Part shown: piece after piece, positions 1-13,860 of the stretch
How positions within the stretch are numbered: position 1 is the first letter of the stretch
Layout: each line of letters begins with the position of its first letter
DNA from: Cololabis saira
Taxonomy: Eukaryota > Chordata > Actinopteri > Beloniformes > Belonidae
Direction: 5' to 3'
Assembly (NCBI RefSeq): GCF_033807715.1
Contig: NC_084599.1
Span: 3,968,625-4,032,624 of the forward strand
Length of the DNA stretch: 64,000 nucleotides
Position numbers and translations under genes: made by a program
The notes under the pieces: model-generated
Database searches by the model: none
What the model was told of the DNA's origin: nothing
The model's input: only the letters and a program-made list of their open reading frames with translations

Positions 1-1750
<1,750 letters not shown>

Positions 1751-1789
1751 AAGAAGAAGAAGAAGAAGAAGAAGAAGAAGAAGAAGAAG
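1751..1789 (+). repeat. (GAA)n microsatellite
   Basis: Uninterrupted GAA repeats at the presumed 5' junction of the LINE. Confidence 0.95.
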
Positions 1790-1791
1790 GA

Positions 1792-1976
1792 AATAATAAG
1801 AAATACTGGTATATAAAATAACAGACTGATATTTACAGATGGATGTTTACATAATTGCACGTTGCAGTGAATGATATTGCACATTATTTTCTAGTATGTA
1901 CATTTATTGTCAGGTTGTATGTAGTCTACTGTGAGCAGTGCTGGTTGTGTAGTCTCACAGTTGCAGGGAGGACGGA
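1792..1976. other. Unassigned AT-rich sequence left of unit A
   Basis: No gene is visible. The composition resembles a LINE 3' UTR (several TTGCAC motifs), but this is only an impression. Confidence 0.3.
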
Positions 1977-2170
1977 CCTTATGGATTTTAAGGCTCTAAA
2001 TGGGCCTGTCATTTCTTGCATCTGTGTTTAGGTCAAATTTGTGATTTATTTGTTGTCACTGAATGTTCTTTCTTTCTTTTTTTGAAATTATTATTATCAT
2101 GTACAGCACTTTGGTCAGTAATATCTCTGTTTTAAATGTTCTTTATGAATACACTTTACTTAATTACTAA
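1977..2170 (+). mobile_element. 3' remnant of an L2-like LINE
   Basis: Matches two separated pieces of the L2-type LINE in unit B (about 36254-36268, then from about 36508), so unit A has an internal deletion of about 240 bp here. The counterpart of the second piece in unit B is split by the hAT-like element at 36567-37592. Confidence 0.55.
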
Positions 2171-3134
2171 CTCTCAGCACTTTCCTCATTTTCTGTTTCT
2201 GAGATGAAAAACATTAAATTGTGTGAACAACAGAGTGTTACTGCACAAACAGGAAGTTGATTATCTTGACCAAGCAGAAAGAGACTGGGCCTCTACGTGA
2301 GTCTGGTTCCTGTAAATGTGAAGAAGCTCAGAGGTGAAACTGTCCTGCAGAGACACGTATCCTCCTCCTTCACAGCCTCATCACACAACACTTACACAAG
2401 CAGCAAACCACTTCCTCCAGGAAACACGCTTTATTTTGAAAGGCTCCACAGGAAACAGCAGTCTGACTTTAATGCTGGAGACGACAGCTTCATTCCAGGA
2501 AATAAAAACTCCAAACTTTGATCGATTAAGAAAACTAATCATCAGCTGCTCATCACAGTGTTTCTGATCAATAATAAAAACCAATAAAAATGTCATTAAC
2601 AACCATGTAGATTTGTCTTCAGACACAAGAATGATCGAAGTTTACAGGTAAATCAGAAGTGAGAATAAGTTCCTACCTTCACCTGTTTGAGTCAAAAGAC
2701 AAAGTTCAGGAGTGAATCAACTTTTCAGTATTGATCCGGTTATCAGCAGTTGTTCTCCGTCCTCGGATCACCTCACCGGGCCCGTTTAACGCCTGATCTT
2801 CCAGATGTGTAACGGCAGATTACTTTCACTTTGACCGAGCGTTTCCTGGTTCAGTGCGACGCGGCCGGTACGTGTCATACCGGCCGCCGCCACTTGGGGG
2901 CGCAGTGTGAACTCGGTTTAACACGACCGGACAAAATACAACAAGGACAGAACTGCTGGAAACTACTGAGTAAAGGAAAACTAGAACACCAACTACAATG
3001 TTCAAGCAAAAATAACACAAATATAAACGTGTTTTAGTGGAATTGTGTGTCTGGATTGAACCGGTTTGAGCTGGACTCTGTATCGACCTCATGAAGCAGA
3101 AGTGTTGCAGCTCCGTTTCAATCTCTGGTTTAGT
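2171..3134. other. Conserved paralogous non-coding block (counterpart 37680-38606)
   Basis: No coding sequence is supported. The block is nearly identical in unit B, including a GC-rich segment around 2825-2945 with CGG-rich palindromic motifs. On the minus strand a splice-donor-like GTAGGAAC follows a short exon-like segment near 2675-2690, so an untranslated first exon of a minus-strand gene is possible. Nothing confirms it. Confidence 0.3.
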
Positions 3135-3325
3135 TTATCCCCCAAACTACTGGAGACTCCTACATCAGTCATTAAACACATCCATATGGTTTTATATCAT
3201 TTTATCTGGAAAAACAAATGTCATTATCTCAACAAAAACCTCCTGAGTAACTCCAACAACCAAGGAGGATTAAATGTTCTTGGTTTTAAAACTTCAAATG
3301 TTATTTATTATCTGAACTAAATAAA
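3135..3325 (+). mobile_element. L1-type LINE RT C-terminal fragment
   Basis: The plus-strand frame contains FIWKNKCHYLNKN followed by GGLNVLGF. This is the pattern found downstream of the RT catalytic core in L1/Tx1-type ORF2. Only about 60 codons remain. The same fragment is at 38607-38795, so the insertion predates the duplication. Confidence 0.6.
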
Positions 3326-3551
3326 ATAAAATCTAAGTAAAATTCAATGATGACACTTGATTCCAAATGTAGCTTTTCAACAAATTGTAGTATTTTCTCC
3401 TAAAATGTGGTTTAGCGGTTAATAAACCATCCAGTTATCAAATGTTCATAAACAGACATAACTGTGCTGGCGTCTGATTTATAAACATCATCATTTCATC
3501 TGGAATAACCAGTACTGGAGTTGAGGGGGGACTAGAATATTGTACATGTAC

Positions 3552-3879
3552 TGTAGCAAGGCTCGCTGCTACGGGGTCACCAGACAGGACAGCAGACACA
3601 GGTTTTGAGGAGAAATGATCAATCGTTTATTCGTAATCACACAGACGTGACTCAGCCAGGCACAGGTCTGTACGCAGCACCTTCAGCTCTGTCCCTGCAG
3701 CAGAGCTCCACTCTGCTTCCTTCCTCCCCTGTCTCCAGGGCCCGCACACTACTGAAATACACAGAGAGGGATTAGACACCTGTGCAACATCAGCTGTTCC
3801 AGCCGCGTCACCTGTTCTCCACTCCCCCGCACTCCCTCTCTCCCCTGCAGACCCTGCCCCAATCCTGCACCCTGCCACA
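3552..3879 (-). mobile_element. Solo LTR with 5-bp target duplication (unit A)
   Basis: The 328-bp segment starts TGTAGCAAGG and ends CCTGCCACA on the plus strand. Read on the minus strand it begins TGTGGCAGGG and ends GCTACA. It is flanked by TGTAC at 3547-3551 and 3880-3884. An AATAAA signal occurs on the minus strand about 90 bp before the end. No internal coding region is present, so this is an LTR left after recombination. The 5-bp target duplication fits Ty3/gypsy-like or some ERV integrases. Confidence 0.8.
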
Positions 3880-3884
3880 TGTAC

Positions 3885-4439
3885 TTTAACAGCGACGTCT
3901 GTAATAGGTGGAATCATAATTGTGTATTACAGCATGACGTGCTCTCCTCGCGTGAGCGAGATCCGTTTCTTAACGCAACTGGTTGTCTGCGCCAGCGGAC
4001 ATTAACGCATATGGCAGCATAAACACAGGCTCAAACAGCGAGTATTTTCCAGCATTAACAGTCCTGCTCAGCCCCCTGTTTGTATGAAGTGAACTGTGAT
4101 TCTGTATTTCTGAGCTGGTTTCTCAGGCGGCCGCTTCCACATGTTTGTTTTGTTCATGAGGGCAGCGGGGGCGGGTGGGGCAGAGAAGTGTGCAGTGTCC
4201 CCGGCTCTTAGTGACCCCTCTTGCAGCATTTTCTCCAAAGAAAAGTAAATTTAGTTCAGGAGTTTTAAAATTAGCGCCTTGTTAACGCTGCCGCTGCTCT
4301 CCGAACGCCGTGTTCATTGTTTGATAGTTTCACACCATGCGCATGTTGGATTACTTGACATGACTACTGGGATTAAAGTTCACCGGGCGAAAAAAGCAAG
4401 AGAGAATTGATATAGGAAGATAATTCTAAAATACAGATG
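3885..4439. other. Unassigned block (counterpart 39354-39899)
   Basis: No gene or recognisable element. Conserved in unit B with few differences. Confidence 0.3.
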
Positions 4440-4610
4440 GATCATCGGCTTTAAACAGTGGGATGACCCTGGCAAGTTTTAAATCTCGTGGGATAATATC
4501 AGATTCAAGTGACAAAGAAAAAATAAATGTTAAAGGAACAATAATTGTAGGTGCAACTTTTTTTGATCAGATAGGCTGTAATTTCATCATGGCCAGCAAA
4601 AGAATGAAGG
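4440..4610 (-). mobile_element. Non-LTR RT fragment, truncated by the Tc1 junction
   Basis: The minus strand matches the better-preserved fragment at about 39880-40330, whose frame reads through SAGHDEITAYLIK, a typical RT motif-1 neighbourhood (xSxGxDxI). In unit A the fragment joins Tc1 sequence directly at 4611, whereas unit B keeps a further 630 bp. Confidence 0.55.
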
Positions 4611-5768
<1,158 letters not shown>

Positions 5769-6090
5769 GATGGTCCAGTCTTAGTCCTGGACCAGCAGGT
5801 CCAGACTAAACCAGCTGATGGTCCAGTCTTAGTCCTGGACCAGCAGGTCCAGACTAAACCAGCTGATGGTCCAGTCTTAGTCCTGGACCAGCAGATCCAG
5901 ACTAAACCAGCTGATGGTCCAGTCTTAGTCCTGGACCATCAGGTCCAGACTAAACCAGCTGATGGTCCAGTCTTGATCCTGGACCAGCAGATCCAGACTA
6001 AACCAGCTGATGGTCCAGTCTTAGTCCTGGACCAGCAGATCCAGACTAAACCAGCTGATTGTCCAGTCTTAGTCCTGGACCAGCAGGTCG
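5769..6090 (+). repeat. 48-bp minisatellite, about 6.7 copies
   Basis: Units begin at 5769, 5817, 5865, 5913, 5961, 6009 and 6057 (partial). Each contains GTCCAGTCTTAGTCCTGGAC, and part of the unit is self-complementary (GGTCCAG with CTGGACC). Unit B carries about 4.7 copies at 44157-44382. Confidence 0.95.
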
Positions 6091-6542
6091 TGTGATCTGA
6101 TCATCAGCAGGTTCCTCTAACGGAGCCAAAGCTCCATCAGGATTTGCAGGTTCCATCGTTGAGCTCCTTTAGTTGTTTGTTCAGATCATGTGGTTGATTG
6201 TGAGATTGTTGCAGCTCCACTCTTGTGTAACTTATCTGGTGATGTGGGGACGGTCGTGTCCTTCACGTGGTCGTGAACTTATTGTTGACGTCATGTTTCC
6301 TCATATTCTGCACTTCACTGCATCACCAGTGAGTGTCGCCGACGGACAAAACCTCAGAAAAGTGCGTAAACCAGCCTTGGTGTGTGTGTGAAAGACCGCA
6401 ACTTTCTACGTTCAAATCCATTTTGATTTGATTCAATATCAGACCGTGAGCAGAAAGTGGCGTACACACGTTTTTTGTGCGCCGCACGTTTTGTACATGA
6501 GGCCCCTGGTCCTAGAGAGCCGTAGTCCTGCATGTTTTAGAT
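6091..6542. other. Unassigned sequence ending in transposon-end remnants
   Basis: No gene. At 6455-6502 the sequence ends in ATGAGGCCC followed by CTG. This is the right terminus and CWG target of the foldback family seen complete at 32623-34270. A partial tandem duplication of the following MITE end occupies about 6500-6542 and is absent from unit B. Confidence 0.4.
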
Positions 6543-6766
6543 CAGGGGTAGGGAACCCTGGTCCTAGAGAGCCGTAGTCCTGCATGTTTTGGATATCTCT
6601 TTGCATCAACACACCTGATTCTAATTAACGATCGTCATCAGCTTCTCATTTAGGTCTGTACAAGTGTGTTAGTGACACAGTCCTTTGTATCAGGGTGTAA
6701 AGAAGCAGGGAAACATCTAAAACATGCAGGACTGCAGCTGTCTAGGACCAGGGTTCCCTACCCCTG
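6543..6766. mobile_element. Palindromic hAT-type MITE (unit A)
   Basis: The 224-bp element starts CAGGGGTAGGGAACCCTGGT and ends with its inverse. The inverted repeats extend roughly 50 bp with mismatches (CCTGCATGTTTT... against AAAACATGCAGG). No coding capacity. The 8-bp flanks (TTTTAGAT and CTTTGAAG) match poorly, so the target duplication is degraded or the end was rearranged. A relative lies at 50021-50215. Confidence 0.65.
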
Positions 6767-6804
6767 CTTTGAAGCCACCAAAGTTAGCTGCTTCATGGAG
6801 CTTC

Positions 6805-7325
6805 TGTCACGATTAGTTAAACTGGCAGACCCAAAAGCAGAACACAACAAAGTCAAAGTCCAAGGGTGTTTATTAAAAAAGGCAGGAAAAAAGCAATCCG
6901 GAAGGCAGCGGGATTCTAGTGTGCCGATGAGCAGGCTGAGGCTGAGTGGCAGGTAGGCAGGCAGGCAGGCAAGGCAAACGGCTGGCGGAGATTCTCTGAG
7001 GATGAGAAGGACAGGAATCAAAAATCACGAGAAGCATAAAATCTGCACTCACTAACTAAAGTTTCCAAAAATGCAAAACTAGGGAATATACTGGACAGGT
7101 AGACTAGAAGCGTTACCACACATTAGGGTTGTGAAACGATCTGGCATCGGCGCCGCAGGATTTCCAAACATTTGTAGACTGGGGATGATTAGCTGACGCC
7201 ATGCAGGTGAGGAGACGAGGGAACTGGAACCAGGTGTGCCAAGCTGAGAGCTGGAGCCAAGCCTATATGCCCACAGAACACACACAAACAAATAGACAAG
7301 ACACAGACACTGACAGACTGTGACA
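6805..7325 (-). repeat. 3' LTR of the Ty3/gypsy element
   Basis: 521 bp, beginning TGTCAC and ending GTGACA (inverted termini). It differs from the other LTR only by A/G or C/T changes near 6831, 6902, 7122 and 7162. Confidence 0.95.
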
Positions 7326-7328
7326 GGG

Positions 7329-7338
7329 CCCCCCCCTC
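7329..7338 (-). other. Polypurine tract of the gypsy element
   Basis: On the minus strand GAGGGGGGGG lies just upstream of the 3' LTR. This is the position where plus-strand DNA synthesis is primed in LTR elements. Confidence 0.7.
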
Positions 7339-10300
7339 AAGGGACGCCTCCAGGCGGCCCACCAGGCTTGCCCGGGTGACTGCGGTGGAACGCAGAGACG
7401 AGGGGAGGGTCCAGGATGAAGCGCCGAGGCACCCAGCACCGCTCTTCAGGGCCGTACCCCTCCCAGTCCACCAAGTACTGCAAGCCCCTCCCACGACGCC
7501 GCACATCCAGCAGCCGCCGGACCGTATAGGCAGGGTGGTCATCAATGACGCGGGGGGGCGGGGGGGGGACATCAGGCGGAGCCAGGGGACTGGATGACAC
7601 AGGCTTCAACTGGGAGACATGGAAGGTGGGATGGACCCTCCAGCGAGGAGGCAACCTCAGCTTGACCACTGAAGGATTGATGATGGAAATGATTTCATAT
7701 GGACCAACATACCGGGGCGAAAGCTTCTTGGAGTCCACCTTCAGGGGGAGGTCTTTGGAGGAAAGCCACACCCGCTGGCCTGGTTGGTACACAGGGGCTC
7801 TGGACCGGCGCCGGTCAGCGTATCGCCGATTTCGCTCCACAGAGCCGAGGATTGCCGAACGAGCATCTTTCCACACCTTGCGGCAGCGCCGCATATGAGC
7901 CTGGACAGAGGGAACGGAGATGTTGTCCTCCTCCGCTGGGAACAAAGGCGGTTGGTAACCCAGGGACCCCTCGAATGGCGACATTCCCGTGGCCGCACAG
8001 GACAGGGAGTTGTGGGCATACTCAACCCAGGCCAAGTGGGTGCTCCAGGAGGAAGGGTTCTTGGAGGCAACACAACGGAGCGAAGCTTCCAGGTCCTGGT
8101 TGGCTCGTTCCGTTTGTCCATTAGACTGGGGATGATAACCAGATGTTAAACTGACAGAAGCTCCAAGGGCTTGACAGAAAGCTTTCCAGACCTGTGACAC
8201 GAACTGCGGTCCTCTGTCCGAAACCAAGTCAGCCGGGATGCCGTGGAGACGGAACACGTGTTGCACCAGGAGGTCAGCTGTTTCCAATGCCGTAGGTAAC
8301 TTGGGAAGAGCCACGAAATGTGCAGACTTAGAGAACCTGTCCACTATGGTAAGGATAACAGATTTTCCCTGGGACGGAGGGAGCCCGGTTACAAAGTCCA
8401 GAGCAATATGGGACCAAGGTCGACTGGGCACAGGCAGTGGACGAAGTAAGCCAGCAGGAGGTTGGTTGGAGGACTTTCATCGGGCACACACCGAACAGGC
8501 AGACACAAAGGCACGAGTGTCGGCCTCCATAGCAGGCCACCAAAAATGGCGCTTTAGTAGGGACAGGGTACGGCCAACCCCTGGGTGGCAGGCAAACCGG
8601 GATGTGTGTGCCCAGGACAGGACTTGGGAGCGGACAGGGTCAGGCACAAAAAGGCAATCATCAGGGCCATTACCCGGGTCAGGGTGGTCTCGCTGGGCTC
8701 CTCGAACCAATGACTCAATGTCCCAAGTCACTGCAGCCACAATACAGGATGGGGGTATAATGGGCTCCGAACTGGGGCGGTCCTCAGAGGTGAATTGACG
8801 GGACAAGGCATCCGGCTTGACGTTGCGGGAGCCTGGGCGGTAGGTCAGCGTGAAGCGAAACCGGCCAAAGAACAGAGCCCACCGGGCCTGACGAGAGTTA
8901 AGGCGTTTCGCAGACTGGATATAGGTCAGGTTCTTATGGTCTGTCCAAATGATGAAAGGGTGTTCAGCTCCCTCAAGCCAGTGCCTCCATTCTTCTAGCG
9001 CAAGTTTAACAGCAAGTAGCTCCCGATTTCCCACGTCGTAATTGCGTTCGGCGGGCTCGAGACGACAGGAAAAGAACGCACATGGGTGGAGCTTCTGGTC
9101 TTTGGCAGATCTTTGAGAAAGGACGGCCCCCACCCCTGACTCAGAGGCATCAACCTCGACGATAAACTGGCGTGAGGGGTCAGGGTGGATGAGGACAGGA
9201 GCTGTGGTAAACCGTGTTTTTAGGTCTTTGAAGGCTGCCTCAGCCTCGGTGGTCCAGGTGAAAGGGTTGGCCGGGGAGGTGAGCCTGGTGAGGGGTTCGG
9301 CTACACGACTATAGTCCCTGATGAAACGTCTATAGAAATTTGCGAACCCAAGGAAACTCTGGAGACGCTTGACCGAGGTTGGTTGAGGCCAGTCAACGAC
9401 TGCACGCACCTTTTCAGGGTCTGCCTTCACCTGGTCACTCTCCACGATGAATCCCAGGAATCTAGTAGATGGAACATGGAATTCACATTTCTCCGCCTTT
9501 ATGTAGAGCTTGTTCTCTAGAAGACGCTGGAGCACCTCTCGGACATGACCCACGTGTTCCTTTAGGTTCCGGGAGAAAATCAGGATGTCGTCCAAGTACA
9601 CAACGACTGTTCGGTTAAGCAGGTCACGGAGAACGTCGTTGACCAAGGCTTGAAACATAGCTGGGGCATTAGTTAAGCCAAAAGGCATGACAAGGTACTC
9701 GAAGTGGCCGAGTGGTGTTTTAAATGCCGTCTTCCATTCGTCTCCAGCTCGGACTCTAATTAAGTGGTAAGCATTTCGGAGATCCAATTTGGAGAAAATG
9801 GTGGCGCCTTGTAGGGGCTCGAAGGCAGAGGCAAGTAGAGGTAAAGGGTATTTGTTTTGGACGGTGATGTTATTGAGACCTCTGTAGTCAATACAGGGAC
9901 GTAAAGAGCCATCTTTCTTGCTCACAAAGAAGAAGCCTGCGCCCACTGGGGAGGATGAGGGTCGAATGATGCCGGCAGCCAATGAGTCATGGATATACTT
10001 CTCCATAGCCTCCCTCTCTGGACGAGACAGGTTGTATAACGGGCTGGATGGCAGGGGAGCTCCAGAAAGAAGGTTGATAGCACAGTCATAGGGGCGGTGC
10101 GGAGGGAGAGACAAGGCACGTTGCTTACTGAAGGCTTCACTTAAGTCATGGTATAATGGAGGTACATTGGAAAGGTCTGGTGGCTCGGAGATAATAGGGG
10201 AAATGGTACCCTCATTAGGAGAGCGAGCGGACCGCAGACAGGTGGAATGGCAGTGGGGACTCCAGCTCACGACTTTACCCGCGGCCCAGTCAATAAGAGG

Positions 10301-10677
10301 ATTGTGCAAAACCAGCCAGGGCTGACCAAGGACTATGGGAGCGTGTGGGGACGAGATTATGTGGAACTGGATCTGTTCGTGATGATTGCCTGACACCAGG
10401 AGGTGCACAGGTTCGGATCGGTGAGTAACTTGAGCGAGGAGGCGACCAGTCAGAGCATTGGCCCTCAGAGGTGAAGGAAGCGGCTCGATGGTTAAGCCCA
10501 TTTGAGAGGCAACACCCGCATCCAGGAAGTTTTCATCTGCACCAGAATCCACCAGAGCAAACAGGGACAAGGATTGAGATTGCCAACGAAGAGTAGCTGA
10601 GAACTGCATTCTGCACAAGGGTTTGGGGGAAGAGACAGCCTGGCTCACCAGAACCCCCACTGTAACTGGGGAGCCTA
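7337..10677 (-). pseudogene. pol: pol of the gypsy element: protease, RT, RNase H, integrase, chromodomain; one internal stop
   Basis: The frame is -1 relative to gag and overlaps it from about 10738 to 10675, so expression would need a -1 frameshift. Residues are counted from the first codon of the open frame at 10738. The aspartic protease motif LVDSGADE is at 62-69. RT carries the YLDD box at 381-384. RNase H has IVEVDAS near 527 and TDHKNL near 600. The integrase zinc finger uses H711, H718, C748 and C751. Three residues after CSVC a TGA (8477-8479) ends this part. The same frame then continues to the TGA at 7337, with the integrase core (D and D-x35-E, plus [11 protein letters not shown]) and a chromodomain containing [15 protein letters not shown]. 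Apart from that stop, no break was found. The stop would remove the integrase core, so this copy cannot integrate itself unless the stop is bypassed. Confidence 0.9.
8477..8479 (-). other. In-frame TGA between integrase zinc finger and catalytic core
   Basis: The open frames on both sides share the same register. The stop directly follows the residues CAR of the HHCC domain and is the only premature stop seen in pol. Confidence 0.85.
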
Positions 10678-11634
10678 ATCTTTTGGCCGCACGGGACAGG
10701 TAGCAAGGAAATGGCCAGGATTGCCACAGTAAAGGCACACCCCTGCGCGCCTCCGGCGAGTGTGCTCTTCTGGTGTAAGGCGGGCTCGGCCCACCTGCAT
10801 GGGCTCCGCATCAGGAGGACTAGGGGTCAAGGCTTGGGACACGGGAGGTCTGACCTCAGCTGGTGGGTCTCTGCTACTGGGAAAAAACCTAGGAAGAATA
10901 GGCTCGGCTTGCCACTGGGACATTTGGTCAGAGATGTTGATGGCCGTTGTAATGGCATCATCTAGAGAGAGCTGCCCATGTCTAAGCGCAATTTCCCTCC
11001 CAATGGCACGGCTGAGCCCATTTTGAAAAGCTGTGAGTAGGGCTTGGTCGTTCCACCCCGACTCCACAGCAAGGGACCGGAATTCAGATGCAAACTCTCT
11101 TACTGAGCGCCTGCCCTGGCGAAGTCTCAGAAGCTGTTGAGCTGCCTGCTGTCCTCGTATGGGGTGGTCATAGACTCGCTTGAGTTCAGTGACAAGGGCA
11201 GAAAAGGATTGGACTGCAGGAGAACGCTGCTCACGGAGGGCATTGAAATAACTGAGAGGAGGACCCTCCAGCAGATTAGCAGTATAGGCTATCTTAGCTT
11301 CCTCACGACCATAGCGAGACGGTTGAGCTTCAAAGCTCAGCTGAACTTGGGTTAAAAAGTCCCGACAAGTGTTAGGATTGCCAGAGTACTTAGCTGGTGG
11401 GGGGATGTGTGGCTCTGCATGAGGAACAGCAGCAGCAGCTGGAGCAGCAGGTCCAGGTGGAGGTGCCTCAGGAGGTGGAGCTTGAGCCTGCGAAGCAATG
11501 GTGAGAGCAGTAAGCTGGTTGGAGATCACAGTCATCTGATCAACAAGTCTTTGAAGCAGTGAATCATGGTTGCCTAAAAGCTGTCCCTGATTAGCAACGG
11601 CCTCCTTCACCCTACCAAGTTCCGCTGGGTCCAT
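10675..11634 (-). CDS. gag: gag of the gypsy element
   Basis: The start is placed at the ATG 11632-11634 ([13 protein letters not shown]), 17 bases inside the 5' LTR boundary. The open frame extends upstream through the LTR, but that part reads LTR sequence. The product is 319 residues. The N-terminal half has a heptad-like QLLGN...LLQRL region and a Pro/Ala-rich linker. The central retrotransposon gag domain includes [14 protein letters not shown] and [16 protein letters not shown] knuckle [14 protein letters not shown] lies at 10696-10737, six codons before the stop. It would form the particle and bind RNA. The length and the single knuckle suit sushi-type gag. Confidence 0.9.
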   Translation of the reverse strand: MDPAELGRVKEAVANQGQLLGNHDSLLQRLVDQMTVISNQLTALTIASQAQAPPPEAPPPGPAAPAAAAVPHAEPHIPPPAKYSGNPNTCRDFLTQVQLSFEAQPSRYGREEAKIAYTANLLEGPPLSYFNALREQRSPAVQSFSALVTELKRVYDHPIRGQQAAQQLLRLRQGRRSVREFASEFRSLAVESGWNDQALLTAFQNGLSRAIGREIALRHGQLSLDDAITTAINISDQMSQWQAEPILPRFFPSSRDPPAEVRPPVSQALTPSPPDAEPMQVGRARLTPEEHTRRRRAGVCLYCGNPGHFLATCPVRPKD

Positions 11635-11651
11635 ATTAGGCCAGATCGTTC

Positions 11652-12172
11652 TGTCACGATTAGTTAAACTGGCGGACCCAAAAGCAGAACACAACAAAGT
11701 CAAAGTCCAAGGGTGTTTATTAAAAAAGGCAGGAAAAAAGCAATCCGGAGGGCAGCGGGATTCTAGTGTGCCGATGAGCAGGCTGAGGCTGAGTGGCAGG
11801 TAGGCAGGCAGGCAGGCAAGGCAAACGGCTGGCGGAGATTCTCTGAGGATGAGAAGGACAGGAATCAAAAATCACGAGAAGCATAAAATCTGCACTCACT
11901 AACTAAAGTTTCCAAAAATGCAAAACTAGGGAATATACTGGACAGGTAGACTAGAAGCGTTACCACACACTAGGGTTGTGAAACGATCTGGCATCGGCGC
12001 CGCAGGATCTCCAAACATTTGTAGACTGGGGATGATTAGCTGACGCCATGCAGGTGAGGAGACGAGGGAACTGGAACCAGGTGTGCCAAGCTGAGAGCTG
12101 GAGCCAAGCCTATATGCCCACAGAACACACACAAACAAATAGACAAGACACAGACACTGACAGACTGTGACA
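11652..12172 (-). repeat. 5' LTR of the Ty3/gypsy element
   Basis: 521 bp with TGTCAC/GTGACA ends. The duplicated target GCTTC follows at 12173-12177. No primer-binding site could be assigned with confidence in the short leader 11635-11651. Confidence 0.95.
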
Positions 12173-12177
12173 GCTTC

Positions 12178-12583
12178 CTCTTCGGTGATCAAGCTCAATG
12201 AACTCCGCATGCTCCTTCAGGTGAAATCTCTGGAGATGCTTAATCAAATTGGTTGTGTTGTAGAATGACGTTTTACTACCTCCTCTCGAAACACTGACTT
12301 TGCAAATATTGCAAGTTGCAGTCGCATGTGCTGGCTGAGGTAATGTGAAAAAATTCCATATCACAGATCCTTTAATTCGTTCCATTTTGAAAAGTGTAGA
12401 CTTCTGCACGGCGTGCTGACGTTACGTGACCAGCGCGACGACACTCACAGAGCACACATAGAATTAGAATTGAATAGATCTGTTCCTATGGATCGGCCCA
12501 TTGTTACCGGTACCCAATCTAGAGTTTTTTTCAATATCGGTGCCGATACAGATACCAAATATTGGATCGGTGCATCCCTAATA
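12178..12583 (-). mobile_element. hAT transposon fragment with BED zinc finger and one terminal end (unit A)
   Basis: The minus frame (12195-12385) reads SVIWNFFTLP, then CNICKVSVSRGG, then TTNLIKHLQRFH. This is the C-x2-C...H-x4-H pattern of a ZBED/hAT BED finger. Upstream, the segment 12490-12583 has the GATCGGTGCATCCCTA-type terminal repeat typical of fish hAT elements. The catalytic domain and other end are missing. The gypsy element interrupts the fragment. The counterpart 45045-45385 has lost part of the finger. Confidence 0.75.
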
Positions 12584-13860
12584 GTGATGTTTATTTTTCC
12601 ATATGAAATTAAAATGTATTCTATTAATTTCTTTTATAATCCTTGGTGGGATTGCAAGAGAGTATGCTGGATAGATTAACCTGGATAATGATTCAATTTT
12701 GGTTAACAATGTTTTACCAAACAACGTTAAGCCCCTTTGCAGCCAGTTATTTAAGTTTTTTTTTAATTTATCAATCGTATTTTGAATATTCTCTTTTTGG
12801 GGGGATCTGGAGGGAGGGGGGTGGCCATGAGTGCGAGGGCCCGATCAACGCTGCTTGCAGCTTTAATTCCCTAGCACATTTGAGCTTTCATCACCTGAGT
12901 ACAAGGAGGTAATGTAGGTGTTTTTGTTATTGATCGTTGGAACAATTAAATAAAATAAGTGAGCCTTTTAAAAATGAGCTCAGCATTGAGAAAGAGGTGG
13001 GTGCTCTGCATCCGTCTGAACTCCAGCCGCCTGGGTTTGCTGAGAGCCCAGTGTTCACTTTCTTTACATGTGGATTAAGTGTTTGCCTACATTTATTCTG
13101 ATAAACAAAAAACGATTAATGGAAGGGTTTGTTATACTGAATGTTTTGAACATTTCTAGACTTAAAAACTCAACTCTTTGCTCAATTATTCTTAATTTTT
13201 TTTTGCTGTGATTCAATTTTGGGTTTTTGTTTGCTGTAATTATGACAAATGAGTCAACTGTGACTTCAGACCAGTGGATGAAGTATTAACACGGCATCTG
13301 AGGTCTAAACACAAGCCGTCAGGTGGCGATGCCCTCCCTTTTCAATCAGTTCACCTCACCGCTGCAGCTGTGGTTACAGGACTTCCTTAGGACTTCCTTC
13401 CCTAAGAAGCTGGTTTCATATGGTGGTTTAGATGTGTGTTCTCGTCGTCTAGCACCATTTGAAATCAGTGTTCTTGGGGAGAGCAGATCAGCTCCGGCAG
13501 TGAGGGAACCTCCTGAGGCTGAGCTCGGGACCAGCATCCCCTTACTTTCCCACCTACAAATAACAGATTTTCTCTGGTGCTTAGAGCGTTCTGCAGCCTT
13601 CTAGCACCATTTGAAATCGGTTATGACATTGTGGATCAATGCATCTGAAACATCAGGAAATTGGAGAAGAGTTTGGACGGTCATGAAGGCTGCTTTTTCA
13701 CTCAAACTACTGATTGCAACGTGGTTTATAATTAGTTTCTTGTGTTTCTATTCTGTACAAAGTGAGTTTCTAATCGCTTTTGAATTCACAGCAGCTGGTG
13801 GTTGCTGCAGTTCTCGGTTTTTACCGCTAGAGGCCACTGGAAGTTAAAGAATCTGCTTTT
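12584..13860. other. Paralogous block with a modular-element end and no firm gene (counterpart 45386-46655)
   Basis: The 3' terminus of the modular hairpin family lies at about 12800-12871 (GCTGCTTGCAGC then TTTA). Between 12930 and 13860 a 93-codon plus-strand frame (13323-13604) is partly conserved in unit B but ends differently there, with frameshifting indels. It has no known domain, so it is not called a gene. Confidence 0.4.

Larger units (their letters stand above)
6805..12172 (-). mobile_element. Ty3/gypsy chromovirus (sushi-like LTR retrotransposon), nearly complete
   Basis: Full structure on the minus strand: 5' LTR 11652-12172, gag, pol with a chromodomain, polypurine tract, 3' LTR 6805-7325, and GCTTC duplications at 6800-6804 and 12173-12177. 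Both LTRs are 521 bp and differ at four transitions. It is inserted at the junction of the palindromic MITE and the BED-finger hAT fragment. Unit B has no counterpart, so it entered after the duplication. Gag and pol overlap in different frames. A single TGA at 8477-8479 interrupts the integrase. The C-terminal chromodomain and gag/pol layout point to the sushi-ichi type known from fishes, the lineage from which PEG10/MART genes were domesticated. That assignment is by motif. Confidence 0.95.

Noticed and set aside
2826..3092. Minus frame of 88 codons, conserved at 38300-38563
   Set aside because: Found only as duplicated non-coding sequence, with indels between copies that change the frame. 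No domain.
13323..13604. 93-codon plus frame partly conserved at 46133-46378
   Set aside because: The conservation reflects the duplication itself. The ends differ by frameshift and there is no domain or splice context.
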